Positions 8,296 to 16,962 of a stretch of 64,000 nucleotides of DNA are shown here, in pieces. Location: contig JAJSLM010000004.1 of assembly GCA_026127925.1 (NCBI GenBank), forward strand, positions 1 to 64,000, in the 5' to 3' direction. The position numbers and the translations under genes were made by a program. The DNA comes from Thermoplasmatales archaeon (GTDB taxonomy: Archaea; Thermoplasmatota; Thermoplasmata; Thermoplasmatales; Thermoplasmataceae). Within the stretch, counting starts at the first letter, position 1. The number at the start of each line of letters is the position of its first letter. The notes beneath the pieces are model-generated. The model was not told the origin of the DNA and made no database searches. It saw only the letters and a list, made by a program, of their open reading frames with translations.

Positions 8296-8736
8296 ATGAC
8301 AAACGATGAAGAAAAGAAAAGAGATGTGTCGATAAAAGGTGTAAGCAAAGAGCTCTATCAAAAAATGATATCCTTTGCGAAGAGCACCGGAAAAAATGTG
8401 GGTGAAGTAACGAATGAGGCATACAGAGATTTTCTCTCGACCGTGGAGGACATAAGGCATTCAGCAAGAAATTTGCAGAACAAACAGCCCTCAAATGTAA
8501 AATATGTTGAGAATATAAGAGTGCTTACAATTGATGAGAAAACTTTAACAGAATTAGGAGATAAGATAATTTTCCAAGGCATGGATGACCTTACTTTTGA
8601 TGGAGTATCTAACGAAGAATTCACGAAAAGAGTTGTTTCAATAAAAAATGTAAAACGACTTACACTTTCACCAGCTATTAGTAAAGCCGCTGCGATATTG
8701 AGATGTACTTTTGTTGACCAAATAGATCAGAAGTAA
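8296..8736 (+). CDS. ribbon-helix-helix regulator with C-terminal ligand or partner domain
   Basis: A 146-residue protein. Residues 9-46 (RDVSIKGVSKELYQKMISF then a turn and TNEAYRDFLSTV) have the strand-helix-turn-helix pattern of Arc/MetJ/NikR-type RHH DNA-binding domains. The remaining 90 residues form an unrecognised domain containing a possible beta-rich section (IRVLTIDE, KIIFQGMDDLTF) and one Cys. Transcription is probably leaderless from a TATA box 25 nt upstream. It is divergent from the Rieske-cytochrome b operon and faces two matching palindromes, so it is a good candidate regulator of itself and of that operon. The ligand or signal cannot be read. Confidence 0.65.
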   Translation: MTNDEEKKRDVSIKGVSKELYQKMISFAKSTGKNVGEVTNEAYRDFLSTVEDIRHSARNLQNKQPSNVKYVENIRVLTIDEKTLTELGDKIIFQGMDDLTFDGVSNEEFTKRVVSIKNVKRLTLSPAISKAAAILRCTFVDQIDQK

Positions 8737-8846
8737 ATATCTTTAAATTCTACACCTACGTCTCCTTAATCTCAAATGAGAAGAATACCGGAAATCGCGA
8801 CATATGAGTAAAGGCTATAATCTTCTCTTGAGATATCCCTGGAGAC

Positions 8847-8919
8847 GGGCTCGTAGTCTAGTGGTCATGATACCGCCCTTACAAGGCGGTGGTCACCGGT
8901 TCAAATCCGGTCGAGCCCA
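8847..8919 (+). tRNA. tRNA-Val (anticodon TAC)
   Basis: A full cloverleaf is visible: acceptor GGGCTCG/CGAGCCC, anticodon arm CCGCC-CTTACAA-GGCGG with anticodon TAC, T-arm ACCGG-TTCAAAT-CCGGT with the normal TTC of the T-loop, discriminator A. CCA is not encoded and there is no intron. Confidence 0.95.
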
Positions 8920-9373
8920 TTCCATACAAATTGTTGGTAGGAACATTTTCGAGTTTCAGCAAATTATCTCGAGTAATTAAAAGTAAGTTTCTGAAGCGTA
9001 TCGGTGTGACGACATTTACCTCAGGTTACTGTGACACTTGATTGGAGAAGTTTTCGTATAAGACGAGAGCACGCGCTTTCCGAAAGTTTCTGGAATTGAG
9101 ACATAAAGAGAGAAAGTGTGGATTCCAGTTTTCTACATTATGCTAAAGTAGATCCCAAATTTAGAATAGCCCCCAAATAATTGGTGGAAACACGATGTAT
9201 TAATTTCATTCTTTTCCTATGGACGTTAATACAGCCTAATGTAATTCCATTAGAATAAGGAATGAGACAACAGTTGCATAATAGAATTACATTAGACAAT
9301 TATGGCAATATGAGTTATAAGTATTTCAAAAAACGACCAGTAGTGTGATTTATTCAGGAAATGATAAATAGAG
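8920..9373. other. intergenic region with a 12-bp inverted repeat
   Basis: No coding region is supported in these 454 nt. The one structure I see is a perfect inverted repeat, CTAATGTAATTC (9236-9247) and GAATTACATTAG (9284-9295), separated by 36 nt. The arms could form a hairpin or mark a small mobile-element relic. It lies between the end of tRNA-Val and the 3' end of the acetyltransferase gene. Confidence 0.5.
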
Positions 9374-9823
9374 TTACAATAACTTTTCCATCCTGTAAGC
9401 TCCCCTTGAACCGCGGAAAACCTCTGTGTAATAATGATGCATATGCTCTACCGTTTTGTACCCATGTTTAACGTAAAAACTTATAGCTTCTGAGTTTGTA
9501 CTTCGGACTTCCAGAACTGAAATACCAAAACCTCTTTTCCTCATTTCATTCTCGATGCCAAGGAGCAGTTTACTTCCTATTCCGAATCTGTGAAAATCTG
9601 GATCAACTGCAATAGTTTCTATGTCAGCCTTTTTTTCATCTAGGGGAAAAGCAACAACGTATCCTACAATCTTTTTATTTTCTTCAGCAACAATGTTAAA
9701 TGCTTTAGGACTATTGAAAATCCTTTTTAACATACGCTTTGTATATGGACCAACTTCGAATGCTTTCTTTTCTAGCATACATATTAGTTCTAGATCTGAA
9801 GGATCATATCTTCTCAGAATCAA
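9374..9823 (-). CDS. rimI: RimI/Ard1-type protein N-acetyltransferase (GNAT)
   Basis: A 149-residue single-domain GNAT. IVGYVVAFPL, ADIETIAVDPDFHRFGIGSKLL (the acetyl-CoA pyrophosphate loop, Q/R-x-x-G-x-G/A variant RFGIGS), VLEVRSTNSEAISFYVKHGYK and a C-terminal YRMEKLL match the archaeal RimI/Ard1 N-terminal acetyltransferases, which acetylate Ser/Ala/Thr/Met N-termini. Translation starts at TTG (9821-9823), consistent with leaderless initiation from a minus-strand TTAAATTA about 25 nt upstream. It shares its promoter region with the riboflavin operon. Confidence 0.8.
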   Translation of the reverse strand: MILRRYDPSDLELICMLEKKAFEVGPYTKRMLKRIFNSPKAFNIVAEENKKIVGYVVAFPLDEKKADIETIAVDPDFHRFGIGSKLLLGIENEMRKRGFGISVLEVRSTNSEAISFYVKHGYKTVEHMHHYYTEVFRGSRGAYRMEKLL

Positions 9824-9846
9824 CTTTCCACAATTGCGAATAAGTA

Positions 9847-9890
9847 ATTTAAGTAATCTACTAGTATTCTAGTAGTTACCAATATATTTA
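9847..9890. promoter_or_regulatory. divergent rimI/rib promoter with CTACTAG-N4-CTAGTAG operator
   Basis: A perfect 7-bp inverted repeat CTACTAG-TATT-CTAGTAG occupies 9858-9875, with nearly symmetric flanks (GTAAT on the left, TTAC on the right). It sits between a minus-strand TATA (TTAAATTA, 9847-9854) for rimI and a plus-strand TATA (AATATATTTA, 9881-9890) for ribB, six nt from the latter. Many euryarchaea control riboflavin operons with the bifunctional riboflavin kinase/regulator RbkR; this palindrome is a natural candidate for its operator, but I cannot compare it with known sites here. Confidence 0.55.
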
Positions 9891-10584
9891 ATTAATGTCG
9901 TGAAATTACATATTATGATTAAAAAAGCGTTAAATGACTTGAAGTCTGGAAAACCTGTCCTTATTTTTGATAATCCGGAGCGGGAGGGGGAAACTGATAT
10001 AGTTTTTGCATCACAGTTCGTTGACCACGAAAAAGTACAATTTATGAGATCATTTGGGGGCGGACTGATATGTACGACTCTTCCGGAAAGGTATGCAAGC
10101 AAGATTGGGCTTCCATTTATAGAGGATGTATACAGAAATTATTTGAAGCTCAATCCTAGGGCCTTCGATAATTCCGACCTTAGGTATGATAAAAACAGTT
10201 CATTTTCGGTCACGATAAATGACAGAAGAACTTTCACAGGAATACCTGACAATGACAGAGCACTGACCATAACAAGTTTCGCTGGTTTCCTTAGCAACCT
10301 GAATCAATATAATGGAAGTGCGGGTGATGTCTTTTCAGAGATTTTCAGAGTGCCTGGCCACGTAATACTGATCATTGCAAGAAATGGTTATTTTAGCCAG
10401 AGAAGAGGGCACACAGAACTGAGTACTTATCTTATGGAAAAGGCAAATTTGATACCGTCGGCTACAATAGTAGAGATGTTGGATACGGACGGATATTCGC
10501 TTCGCCGAAATAAAGCTGAGACTTTTGCGAAGGAACACAACTTAACATTTATAGAAGGGGATACTATAATCGCTCAGTGGAAAG

Positions 10585-11501
<917 letters not shown>

Positions 11502-11502
11502 G

Positions 11503-11922
11503 ATGATAAAAATGAAAATAGGAATTGTTGTTTCGGAATATAATTATGACATAACGATGAGCATGCTAAAAAGAGCGGAAGAACAGGCAAATTTTCTTGA
11601 CGTAGAGATAGGCGCAGTTCTTCAGGTACCTGGCACCTTTGACATACCTCTAGGTGTTAAAAAATTGCTGGAAAAGAAAGAGATTGATGGTGTGGTTACT
11701 CTGGGCGCAGTGATAAAAGGCGAAACAGATCACGACCAGATTATCATGCAGAATGCAGCAAGAAAGATCGAGGATCTTTCTGTAGAGTATTCTAAGCCGG
11801 TTGCCTTGGGAATTTCTGGGCCGAACCAGAGTAGATTACAGGCACAGGCCAGAATCGAAATGGCAAAAGATGCCGTCGATAGCGTTGTAAAAATGCTAAA
11901 AAGAATCAACGAGACAGACTAA
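11503..11922 (+). CDS. ribH: 6,7-dimethyl-8-ribityllumazine synthase
   Basis: A 139-residue lumazine synthase that condenses the RibB product with 5-amino-6-ribitylaminouracil. VSEYNYDIT at the N-terminus, VPGTFDIPLGVKKLL, LGAVIKGETDHDQII (with the catalytic His region) and GPNQSRLQAQAR line the active site. It starts 1 nt after ribC and closes the operon ribB-ribL-ribC-ribH. Together these cover all late riboflavin steps and FAD formation; GTP cyclohydrolase III, the reductase and the riboflavin kinase are not in the window. Confidence 0.92.
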   Translation: MIKMKIGIVVSEYNYDITMSMLKRAEEQANFLDVEIGAVLQVPGTFDIPLGVKKLLEKKEIDGVVTLGAVIKGETDHDQIIMQNAARKIEDLSVEYSKPVALGISGPNQSRLQAQARIEMAKDAVDSVVKMLKRINETD

Positions 11923-11959
11923 TAACAGCTAAGATAAGACTATAGTTTTAAAGTTCAAT

Positions 11960-12574
11960 TTATATTTCTTCGCTTTTTCTTATTTCCTTTAATGCCTCTT
12001 GATCTCTGCAATAAAGATAGGGTGCTAGATCGAGAGCTGATGGAGACTTGCCGAGTTCCCTCTTGTATACCTGCCTTAGATTCTTGTCCACTTCATCGCA
12101 GTACCCTTTCCAGGTAACCCCTAAAGATTCCACATACTGTTTCTCTATGCCCGTAGCAATTTCATGAGCATAAGGATACTCGTACTTTTCGTCAGAAAGC
12201 CACTTTTCCGGCAATTCATGATGTAAACCGATACTTTTGACTGCATCCACCTCTTTGCCCTCAACGTGCAGAATACGTGGGAAGTGTTCGTCAAGGTAGA
12301 TTGTTTTTCCGTCCAGTGAATATCCACCGGTGTACTTTATGTCATAATCCGTGCTGACCTTGACCTCACTTGAACTTTTCCTTTTAATGACATTGCCTAC
12401 CACCTTGTTATCCAGTATTACATTATTTCCATCTAAAAGAACAAGGCTCCCCTTTTCCAACTTCCTGTCAATGCTTGCAACGGCAAAAGTTGGATCCACA
12501 TAATTTATGCAATAGATAATATGTTCGTTTTTCTTGATACCATCCTTGTGCTCAATAACTTCAAATTGCGTCAT
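11960..12574 (-). CDS. conserved hypothetical protein, possible metal-binding motif
   Basis: A 204-residue soluble protein. The N-terminal 80 residues look like beta-rich strands (KGSLVLLDGNNVILDNKVVG). The middle has GKTIYLDEHFPRIL and DAVKSIGLHHELPEKWL followed by YPYAHEIATGIEKQYVE. The spacing of His and Glu (HHELPE then AHEIATGIEKQYVE) resembles a conserved hypothetical family seen also in bacteria and could bind a metal. No function can be assigned. It is convergent with the rib operon (37 nt apart) and starts with ATG about 140 nt from the metallo-hydrolase gene on the other strand. Confidence 0.65.
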   Translation of the reverse strand: MTQFEVIEHKDGIKKNEHIIYCINYVDPTFAVASIDRKLEKGSLVLLDGNNVILDNKVVGNVIKRKSSSEVKVSTDYDIKYTGGYSLDGKTIYLDEHFPRILHVEGKEVDAVKSIGLHHELPEKWLSDEKYEYPYAHEIATGIEKQYVESLGVTWKGYCDEVDKNLRQVYKRELGKSPSALDLAPYLYCRDQEALKEIRKSEEI

Positions 12575-12717
12575 ATTAAAGTAATTGAATTAATACTATT
12601 TAAGTATAGGGCTATTCTGATAAGAATACAACGTGCTTTGAGCTTTGGCAGAAACTAAATGGCCCCGAGATAAGATAAAGTGAAAAAGTTCTATATTGAT
12701 CATTAAAATACCACACA

Positions 12718-13326
12718 ATGCGAATCAGCGATAACGTTCAACTTATAGACGGAACAATGGCCAACTGTTATTTTATCAAGATTAATGATAAGAATATTCT
12801 CGTTGACTGTGGGACGAAGTCATCAGCTAAAAAGATCATAAAATTTTTTGAAGTCCTAGGAATTTCACCTAATATTGTTCTGATAACACATGATCACCCG
12901 GATCACATAGGTGGCCTCAGCATTATTTACGATAGATTTAAGCCAGAAATATATGCAAATAAGATCGAAGTCCCGACCATACAGGGCAAAGAAAAAATGC
13001 GTACGGCAGGAACATTCATGTCTAGAGTTGTCGGTGGCCTCATGAAGTCCATGCCAGTTCAGGATGTTTTGCCACTCGAAAAGTTTAAAATGAAGGATCT
13101 TAGCGTTGTGGAGACACCGGGACATACGGCGGGAAGTACCTCGTTTTTTTACGAACCTGAGAGAATGATGTTTGTTGGAGATGCCGTTGTGGTACACAAT
13201 GGGGAACTCAACATAAACAAACAATTCACTGCCGACATGGATGAAGCAAAGAAGTCCGAGAAAAAAATAATATCATACTCGCCTGTAACGATACTTCCAG
13301 GACATGGAAAACCACTCAGGATTTAG
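12718..13326 (+). CDS. MBL-fold metallo-hydrolase
   Basis: A 202-residue metallo-beta-lactamase-fold protein. The metal-binding THDHPDHIGG is at residues 57-66 (His58, His60, Asp62, His63), followed by the third His in TPGHTAGS, the bridging Asp in FVGDAVV, and a final His in LPGHGKP. This is the short glyoxalase II/RNase-Z-like type; substrate is unknown, with thioester hydrolysis the commonest activity. Leaderless ATG behind a TATA-like CTATATTGA. Its last 11 nt overlap the 3' end of mptA on the other strand. Confidence 0.85.
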   Translation: MRISDNVQLIDGTMANCYFIKINDKNILVDCGTKSSAKKIIKFFEVLGISPNIVLITHDHPDHIGGLSIIYDRFKPEIYANKIEVPTIQGKEKMRTAGTFMSRVVGGLMKSMPVQDVLPLEKFKMKDLSVVETPGHTAGSTSFFYEPERMMFVGDAVVVHNGELNINKQFTADMDEAKKSEKKIISYSPVTILPGHGKPLRI

Positions 13327-14215
13327 TTTTGTCCAACTGTTCCTTGATTTCACGAAGACTAAGAGAGATATGCGCTCTTGCATTGTGAGGATGGATGCTT
13401 TCGTCGCTTTCAGATGAAACTTTGATCATAGTTTCTTGAGGAAAATCAGCAAATTTTTCAGCTGCCTTAGCAGCTACTTCGCGTACTATGTCCTCCACAA
13501 ACATTGGTTTCTTATGTGAATTATATACAAGTCTGGCTTCGTCCATCCTCTTCAATAATGACTGCAGAGAACCTCCAAGAACATCTTCGCATATTTTGAT
13601 CATATCATCCGCCTCTGGTAGACTACCATCTGGTGTCTCTATCTCAAGCGTGATCCTATTCCGCTGATTGTGCGTTACAGTTGGTATTTTTTTCAATGCC
13701 ACTTCCAACTCTGGGAAATCGGAAACCATTAACGCGCGAGTTGATTCCATAGCACATGGGCATGAGCTCATCCCTTGAACAACAACACCGATAGAAAGTC
13801 TATGCACGCCGTTTGATCGCGCCACTGCATTACTGAATATTGTGTAAGGCACAAATATGTCCATTCCTGCATCGTTCTTTCCTTTCCTGAAGTAGTCCGC
13901 AGATACGTAAACTCTGGAGACTGTTGAATAAGGCATCTTTTCAAGAGCTAGAGAGGCGACCTTGAACGAGACATCCTCGATAGAATGAAGCGAATGGGAC
14001 GAAATAACACTATAAATAGATTCTATTTCTCTTGAGAAATCGGCACCCTTCCTCCCTTCTGGCAAGTCAACGAAAACGTTGGCAGTGGCAGAAAGATCTA
14101 TGATATGCCCATTTCTCTCAATCTTTATGGGAAATTTTACGCCAGAAACTCCTGCCTCATTTATTGAAATTTTATAATATGGTGACGTTGCCTGTACGTC
14201 TGGGGATTCTATCAC
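13316..14215 (-). CDS. mptA: GTP cyclohydrolase IV (MptA/FolE2)
   Basis: Catalyses conversion of GTP to 7,8-dihydroneopterin 2',3'-cyclic phosphate, the first step of archaeal folate-like pterin synthesis. The 299-residue protein carries the family features GMSSCPCAMESTRAL (with the metal/active-site Cys) and VTHNQRNRITLEIE, plus the C-terminal HNARAHISL. It overlaps the prefoldin beta stop by 4 nt and is likely cotranscribed with pcc1 and pfdB. A folate-type GTP cyclohydrolase (FolE2 proper, giving dihydroneopterin triphosphate) is the alternative within the same family. Confidence 0.9.
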   Translation of the reverse strand: MIESPDVQATSPYYKISINEAGVSGVKFPIKIERNGHIIDLSATANVFVDLPEGRKGADFSREIESIYSVISSHSLHSIEDVSFKVASLALEKMPYSTVSRVYVSADYFRKGKNDAGMDIFVPYTIFSNAVARSNGVHRLSIGVVVQGMSSCPCAMESTRALMVSDFPELEVALKKIPTVTHNQRNRITLEIETPDGSLPEADDMIKICEDVLGGSLQSLLKRMDEARLVYNSHKKPMFVEDIVREVAAKAAEKFADFPQETMIKVSSESDESIHPHNARAHISLSLREIKEQLDKTKS

Positions 14216-14586
14216 TGTGATGTTCCTCTTTTAGAAGTTTCTTCTGCATACTTCTGCTGAACAAGCGTCTCTATTTCCTTATACTTATCTTCAAGAGTTT
14301 TTTGCTGTCGCTCTAGAGTCTTTATTCTTATTTCGCTTAGCTCTTTCTGTTCGGAAAGTTCATCTATCAATTTCTTTCGATCCTCTACCCGATAGAGTAT
14401 ATTTCCAACGCTTTTGTATACTGGTGTATCCTCGGATATCGAAGAGAGCTCCTTAAGAGACTTCTCGAGCTCTTTAATTCGAGAATCAAGCTGATACCTC
14501 TGACTGACAACCTGTTCTATCTGGGATTCAATTTGTTGAGCTTGCTTAAGTTGATTTTGAATATACTGACTTATATCATTTTCCAA
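14212..14586 (-). CDS. pfdB: prefoldin beta subunit
   Basis: A 124-residue coiled-coil protein: two long heptad-repeat helices (QYIQNQLKQAQQIESQIEQ and KKLIDELSEQKELSEIRIK) flank a short beta linker with VYKSVGNILYRVEDRK, the classical prefoldin beta signature. It forms the hexameric alpha2-beta4 chaperone that captures unfolded proteins. I place the start at TTG (14586), nine nt after a GGGGT Shine-Dalgarno-like run, giving the normal family length; a longer ATG-started frame from 14631 would overlap pcc1. Lies between pcc1 and mptA. Confidence 0.88.
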   Translation of the reverse strand: MENDISQYIQNQLKQAQQIESQIEQVVSQRYQLDSRIKELEKSLKELSSISEDTPVYKSVGNILYRVEDRKKLIDELSEQKELSEIRIKTLERQQKTLEDKYKEIETLVQQKYAEETSKRGTSQ

Positions 14587-14588
14587 TT

Positions 14589-14822
14589 CTATTCGACCCC
14601 TTTCATTATATCGGTTACAACCTTGAACCATCTTGTAAACGAAGACAAGGCTGCTCTCATTGCTGCGATATCAGGCGATGATATATAAATATAAAAGTAG
14701 TTCGAATTTTCATCGATTCTTATTCTTGATCTTCCGACGTTGCTAACGAGATCAGGTTGCATAGCACGAATATAATCACCAAACTCACTCTTTTGGACAG
14801 TTATCTTGACCTCAAACTTCAA
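14589..14822 (-). CDS. pcc1: KEOPS complex subunit Pcc1
   Basis: A 77-residue protein with the ISSPDIAAMRAALSSFTRWFKV pattern of Pcc1, the dimerising subunit of KEOPS. KEOPS makes threonylcarbamoyl-adenosine at position 37 of ANN-decoding tRNAs together with Kae1, Bud32 and Cgi121. The N-terminal FEVKITVQKSEFGDYIRAM is the paired beta-strand part. Neighbouring prefoldin beta, spaced by two nt, is a recurrent archaeal arrangement. Confidence 0.85.
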   Translation of the reverse strand: MKFEVKITVQKSEFGDYIRAMQPDLVSNVGRSRIRIDENSNYFYIYISSPDIAAMRAALSSFTRWFKVVTDIMKGVE

Positions 14823-14951
14823 TGAATAGGTATCCCTTTTTATCTCTTTATTGTTTTCTCTATGCTGTGACTGTGGATTAAACGTAACCTGAATGTCTAA
14901 CTAACCTACAGCAAAAATTAAAATTAAACTACACAATAAAGTTAAGCTTCG

Positions 14952-15026
14952 GGGCCCGTGGCCTAGTATGGATAAGGCACCGTCCTTCTAAGTCGGTGAT
15001 CGTGGGTCCAAATCCCACCGGGCCCG
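14952..15026 (+). tRNA. tRNA-Arg (anticodon TCT), with irregular bases
   Basis: Acceptor GGGCCCG pairs with CGGGCCC, discriminator G; anticodon loop CTTCTAA gives anticodon TCT. Two departures from a normal tRNA are visible: the anticodon stem CCGTC/GTCGG has a T-T mismatch at the 30-40 pair, and the T-loop is TCCAAAT, placing C at position 55 where U (pseudouridine) is near universal. The rest of the fold is sound, so it is probably functional, but it deserves checking. Confidence 0.9.
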
Positions 15027-15404
15027 TTTGAAGTAGTAAAATTTTATAATTAGAAACTACCTGTTTAAATATTAATTCACTAAACTCACATAATTTCACA
15101 ATTAAATTTGCCAATACATAACTGGGTCCAGAACTTTAAATTATAGCAGATAACCACTTGACCAAGTAAAACTACAGACAAGCTCTCCGATTAAGAAAAT
15201 AAGAGCCTGTTCATATCCAGAAGTAAATGTTGTGGGCCAAGTGGAGTACCGCTCCCCTAAGCGCTGCAATGAAACGATAAAACTAACCTTAATGGACAAT
15301 AGTTTCTGTTTAATCTGTGAAATCTACTTTGCCTCTCATTACACTAAAAAATGTAGGCATGAGAGGAAATTTAAAATACGTTGGTTCATTAAAACACTTG
15401 ACAG
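15027..15404. promoter_or_regulatory. 378-nt gap ending in a palindrome and TATA box for the DUF996-like gene
   Basis: No coding region is supported. Near the 3' end, CCTCTCAT (15332-15339) and ATGAGAGG (15359-15366) form an 8-bp inverted repeat, with an inner TACA/TGTA pair and a GGC bulge. A TATA-like ATTTAAAATA (15369-15378) follows directly and predicts transcription near 15402, making ATG 15405 leaderless. The palindrome abutting the TATA is positioned like an archaeal operator. Confidence 0.45.
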
Positions 15405-15902
15405 ATGAGTGAAAGTGAAGAAACTTTACTAGATTCTACCGTTTGCGAGGATGAGCTGAGTAGACTGCGGAAAGCATCGGCTCTCATGGTTGTCCTCACT
15501 CTTATGGCTTATTTGAACTTCGTGCTCAAGTTGCTGGCCGTAGACGTAATAGTAATTGTTCTCGGAATTTTGGCCTTTATTTTCCTTTTCCGCACTTTTT
15601 CAGGTCTAGGATACATATCTGAAAGATATTCTATTGGTAATATGGGCGTGATTTTAGAGATACTTGGGGTGTTACTGGCTTTCAGCGGTTATTTTTCTCT
15701 TCTGAATAGATCATTTTATGGCCTTTTCTTAGCAATACCCGGCCTGGTGATTGCCATAATAGGTCTTATTTTGGTTGCTGTTGGTATTCATAGACTTGGA
15801 GCAGGTCTTGATAGCTCCTCACTCAAAACAGGAGCATATCTTACAGTAATACCTTTTCTTAACATTATAGGCTGGATTGTGGTGCTTATAGGATCTTATT
15901 GA
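15405..15902 (+). CDS. DUF996-like integral membrane protein
   Basis: A 165-residue protein with a 25-residue acidic cytoplasmic N-terminus and about five hydrophobic helices, including VIVIVLGILAFIFLF, ILEILGVLLAFSGYF, PGLVIAIIGLILVAVG and the final IPFLNIIGWIVVLIG. The overall arrangement resembles small archaeal DUF996 membrane proteins. No catalytic motif is seen; function unknown. A hairpin-forming palindrome precedes its promoter. The following transporter starts 63 nt downstream. Confidence 0.7.
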   Translation: MSESEETLLDSTVCEDELSRLRKASALMVVLTLMAYLNFVLKLLAVDVIVIVLGILAFIFLFRTFSGLGYISERYSIGNMGVILEILGVLLAFSGYFSLLNRSFYGLFLAIPGLVIAIIGLILVAVGIHRLGAGLDSSSLKTGAYLTVIPFLNIIGWIVVLIGSY

Positions 15903-15965
15903 TTTCAGAACGGTCTTCGTCATTTTCTTGAAAACTTTTCTATACTTACTGTCGGTACAGATAGG

Positions 15966-16877
15966 TTGAAGACATACGCATACGCCTTGCTAGCCTTTAT
16001 TGGAGCTTCGATGTGGGGGCTTTCTGCGACGATCGCTCAGTACTTATTTTCGGTATATAATTTTCCTGCCTTTCTATTATTATTTCTTCGTCTATTCGTT
16101 TCTACTTTGATATTGCTTCCATTTGTAAAGCTTAACTACAAAGCAATTTTTTCTTGGGAAATAGTATTATTTGCAATCTTTGGTGTACTGCTTTCTCAGT
16201 TAACCTACCTTTTGACGATTGAATATGCAAATGCTTCAATTGCCACTGTTCTGCAATACCTCTTTTTACCACTCGTGGCCTTATTTGAGATGATCAGATT
16301 TAAAATTAAAAATACCCTGTTAATTTTCGCTGTTATTCTCGCATTTGCCGGGACGTTTATTATTGCCACGGACTTACAACTAAAAATAGTTATTCCTATA
16401 ATAGCAGTTGTCACCGGATTGTTGTCTGCTTTCGCAGCTGCATACTATACTTTGGCGTCCAGAGGCCTTTTGAGTAAATTCAATTCCTGGTCTATGATGC
16501 TCTCTGGTTTCATCATAGGTTCTATTGTATCTTTTCCTTTCTCTTTCATAGGAGACACAAATTACTTCGTCGGAAGATCTCTGGACTTTATCTTGACTGT
16601 TTTAGGCCTCGCAATGCTAGTAGTAGTTCTTGGAACAGTAATAGGGTATGGTTTCTATCTGAAGAGTCTTGAAAGAATCAGTGGAAGTGAGGCGGCAATA
16701 TTTGCAACGATGGAACCACTGACCGCAATGATTTCCTCTCTCATTCTGCTTGGAACAAGACTTCATGTTTTTCAGTATTTAGGAGCAGGTTTAATCCTTT
16801 TTGCGATTTTGATTATTTCCATGAACAATTTGTTCCTCAAGAAAAAACCAAAAATAAAAGCGCAAAGTAGGGGATGA
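15966..16877 (+). CDS. EamA/DMT-family transporter
   Basis: A 303-residue protein with ten hydrophobic helices arranged as two EamA repeats of five. The N-terminus GASMWGLSATIAQYLF and the second-repeat GYGFYLKSLERISGSEAAIFATMEPL are hallmark stretches of the drug/metabolite transporter superfamily. The basic tail KKKPKIKAQSRG should be cytoplasmic. It starts with TTG (15966). Members export amino acids, nucleosides or drugs; the substrate cannot be inferred. Confidence 0.85.
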   Translation: MKTYAYALLAFIGASMWGLSATIAQYLFSVYNFPAFLLLFLRLFVSTLILLPFVKLNYKAIFSWEIVLFAIFGVLLSQLTYLLTIEYANASIATVLQYLFLPLVALFEMIRFKIKNTLLIFAVILAFAGTFIIATDLQLKIVIPIIAVVTGLLSAFAAAYYTLASRGLLSKFNSWSMMLSGFIIGSIVSFPFSFIGDTNYFVGRSLDFILTVLGLAMLVVVLGTVIGYGFYLKSLERISGSEAAIFATMEPLTAMISSLILLGTRLHVFQYLGAGLILFAILIISMNNLFLKKKPKIKAQSRG

Positions 16878-16962
16878 CGCAAGGATTTGATCCGGGGAGA
16901 TGCCTTACATTGAAGCGAATATATATCACTATAATAAACATCGTTGCCATAAAGGTAAGGCT

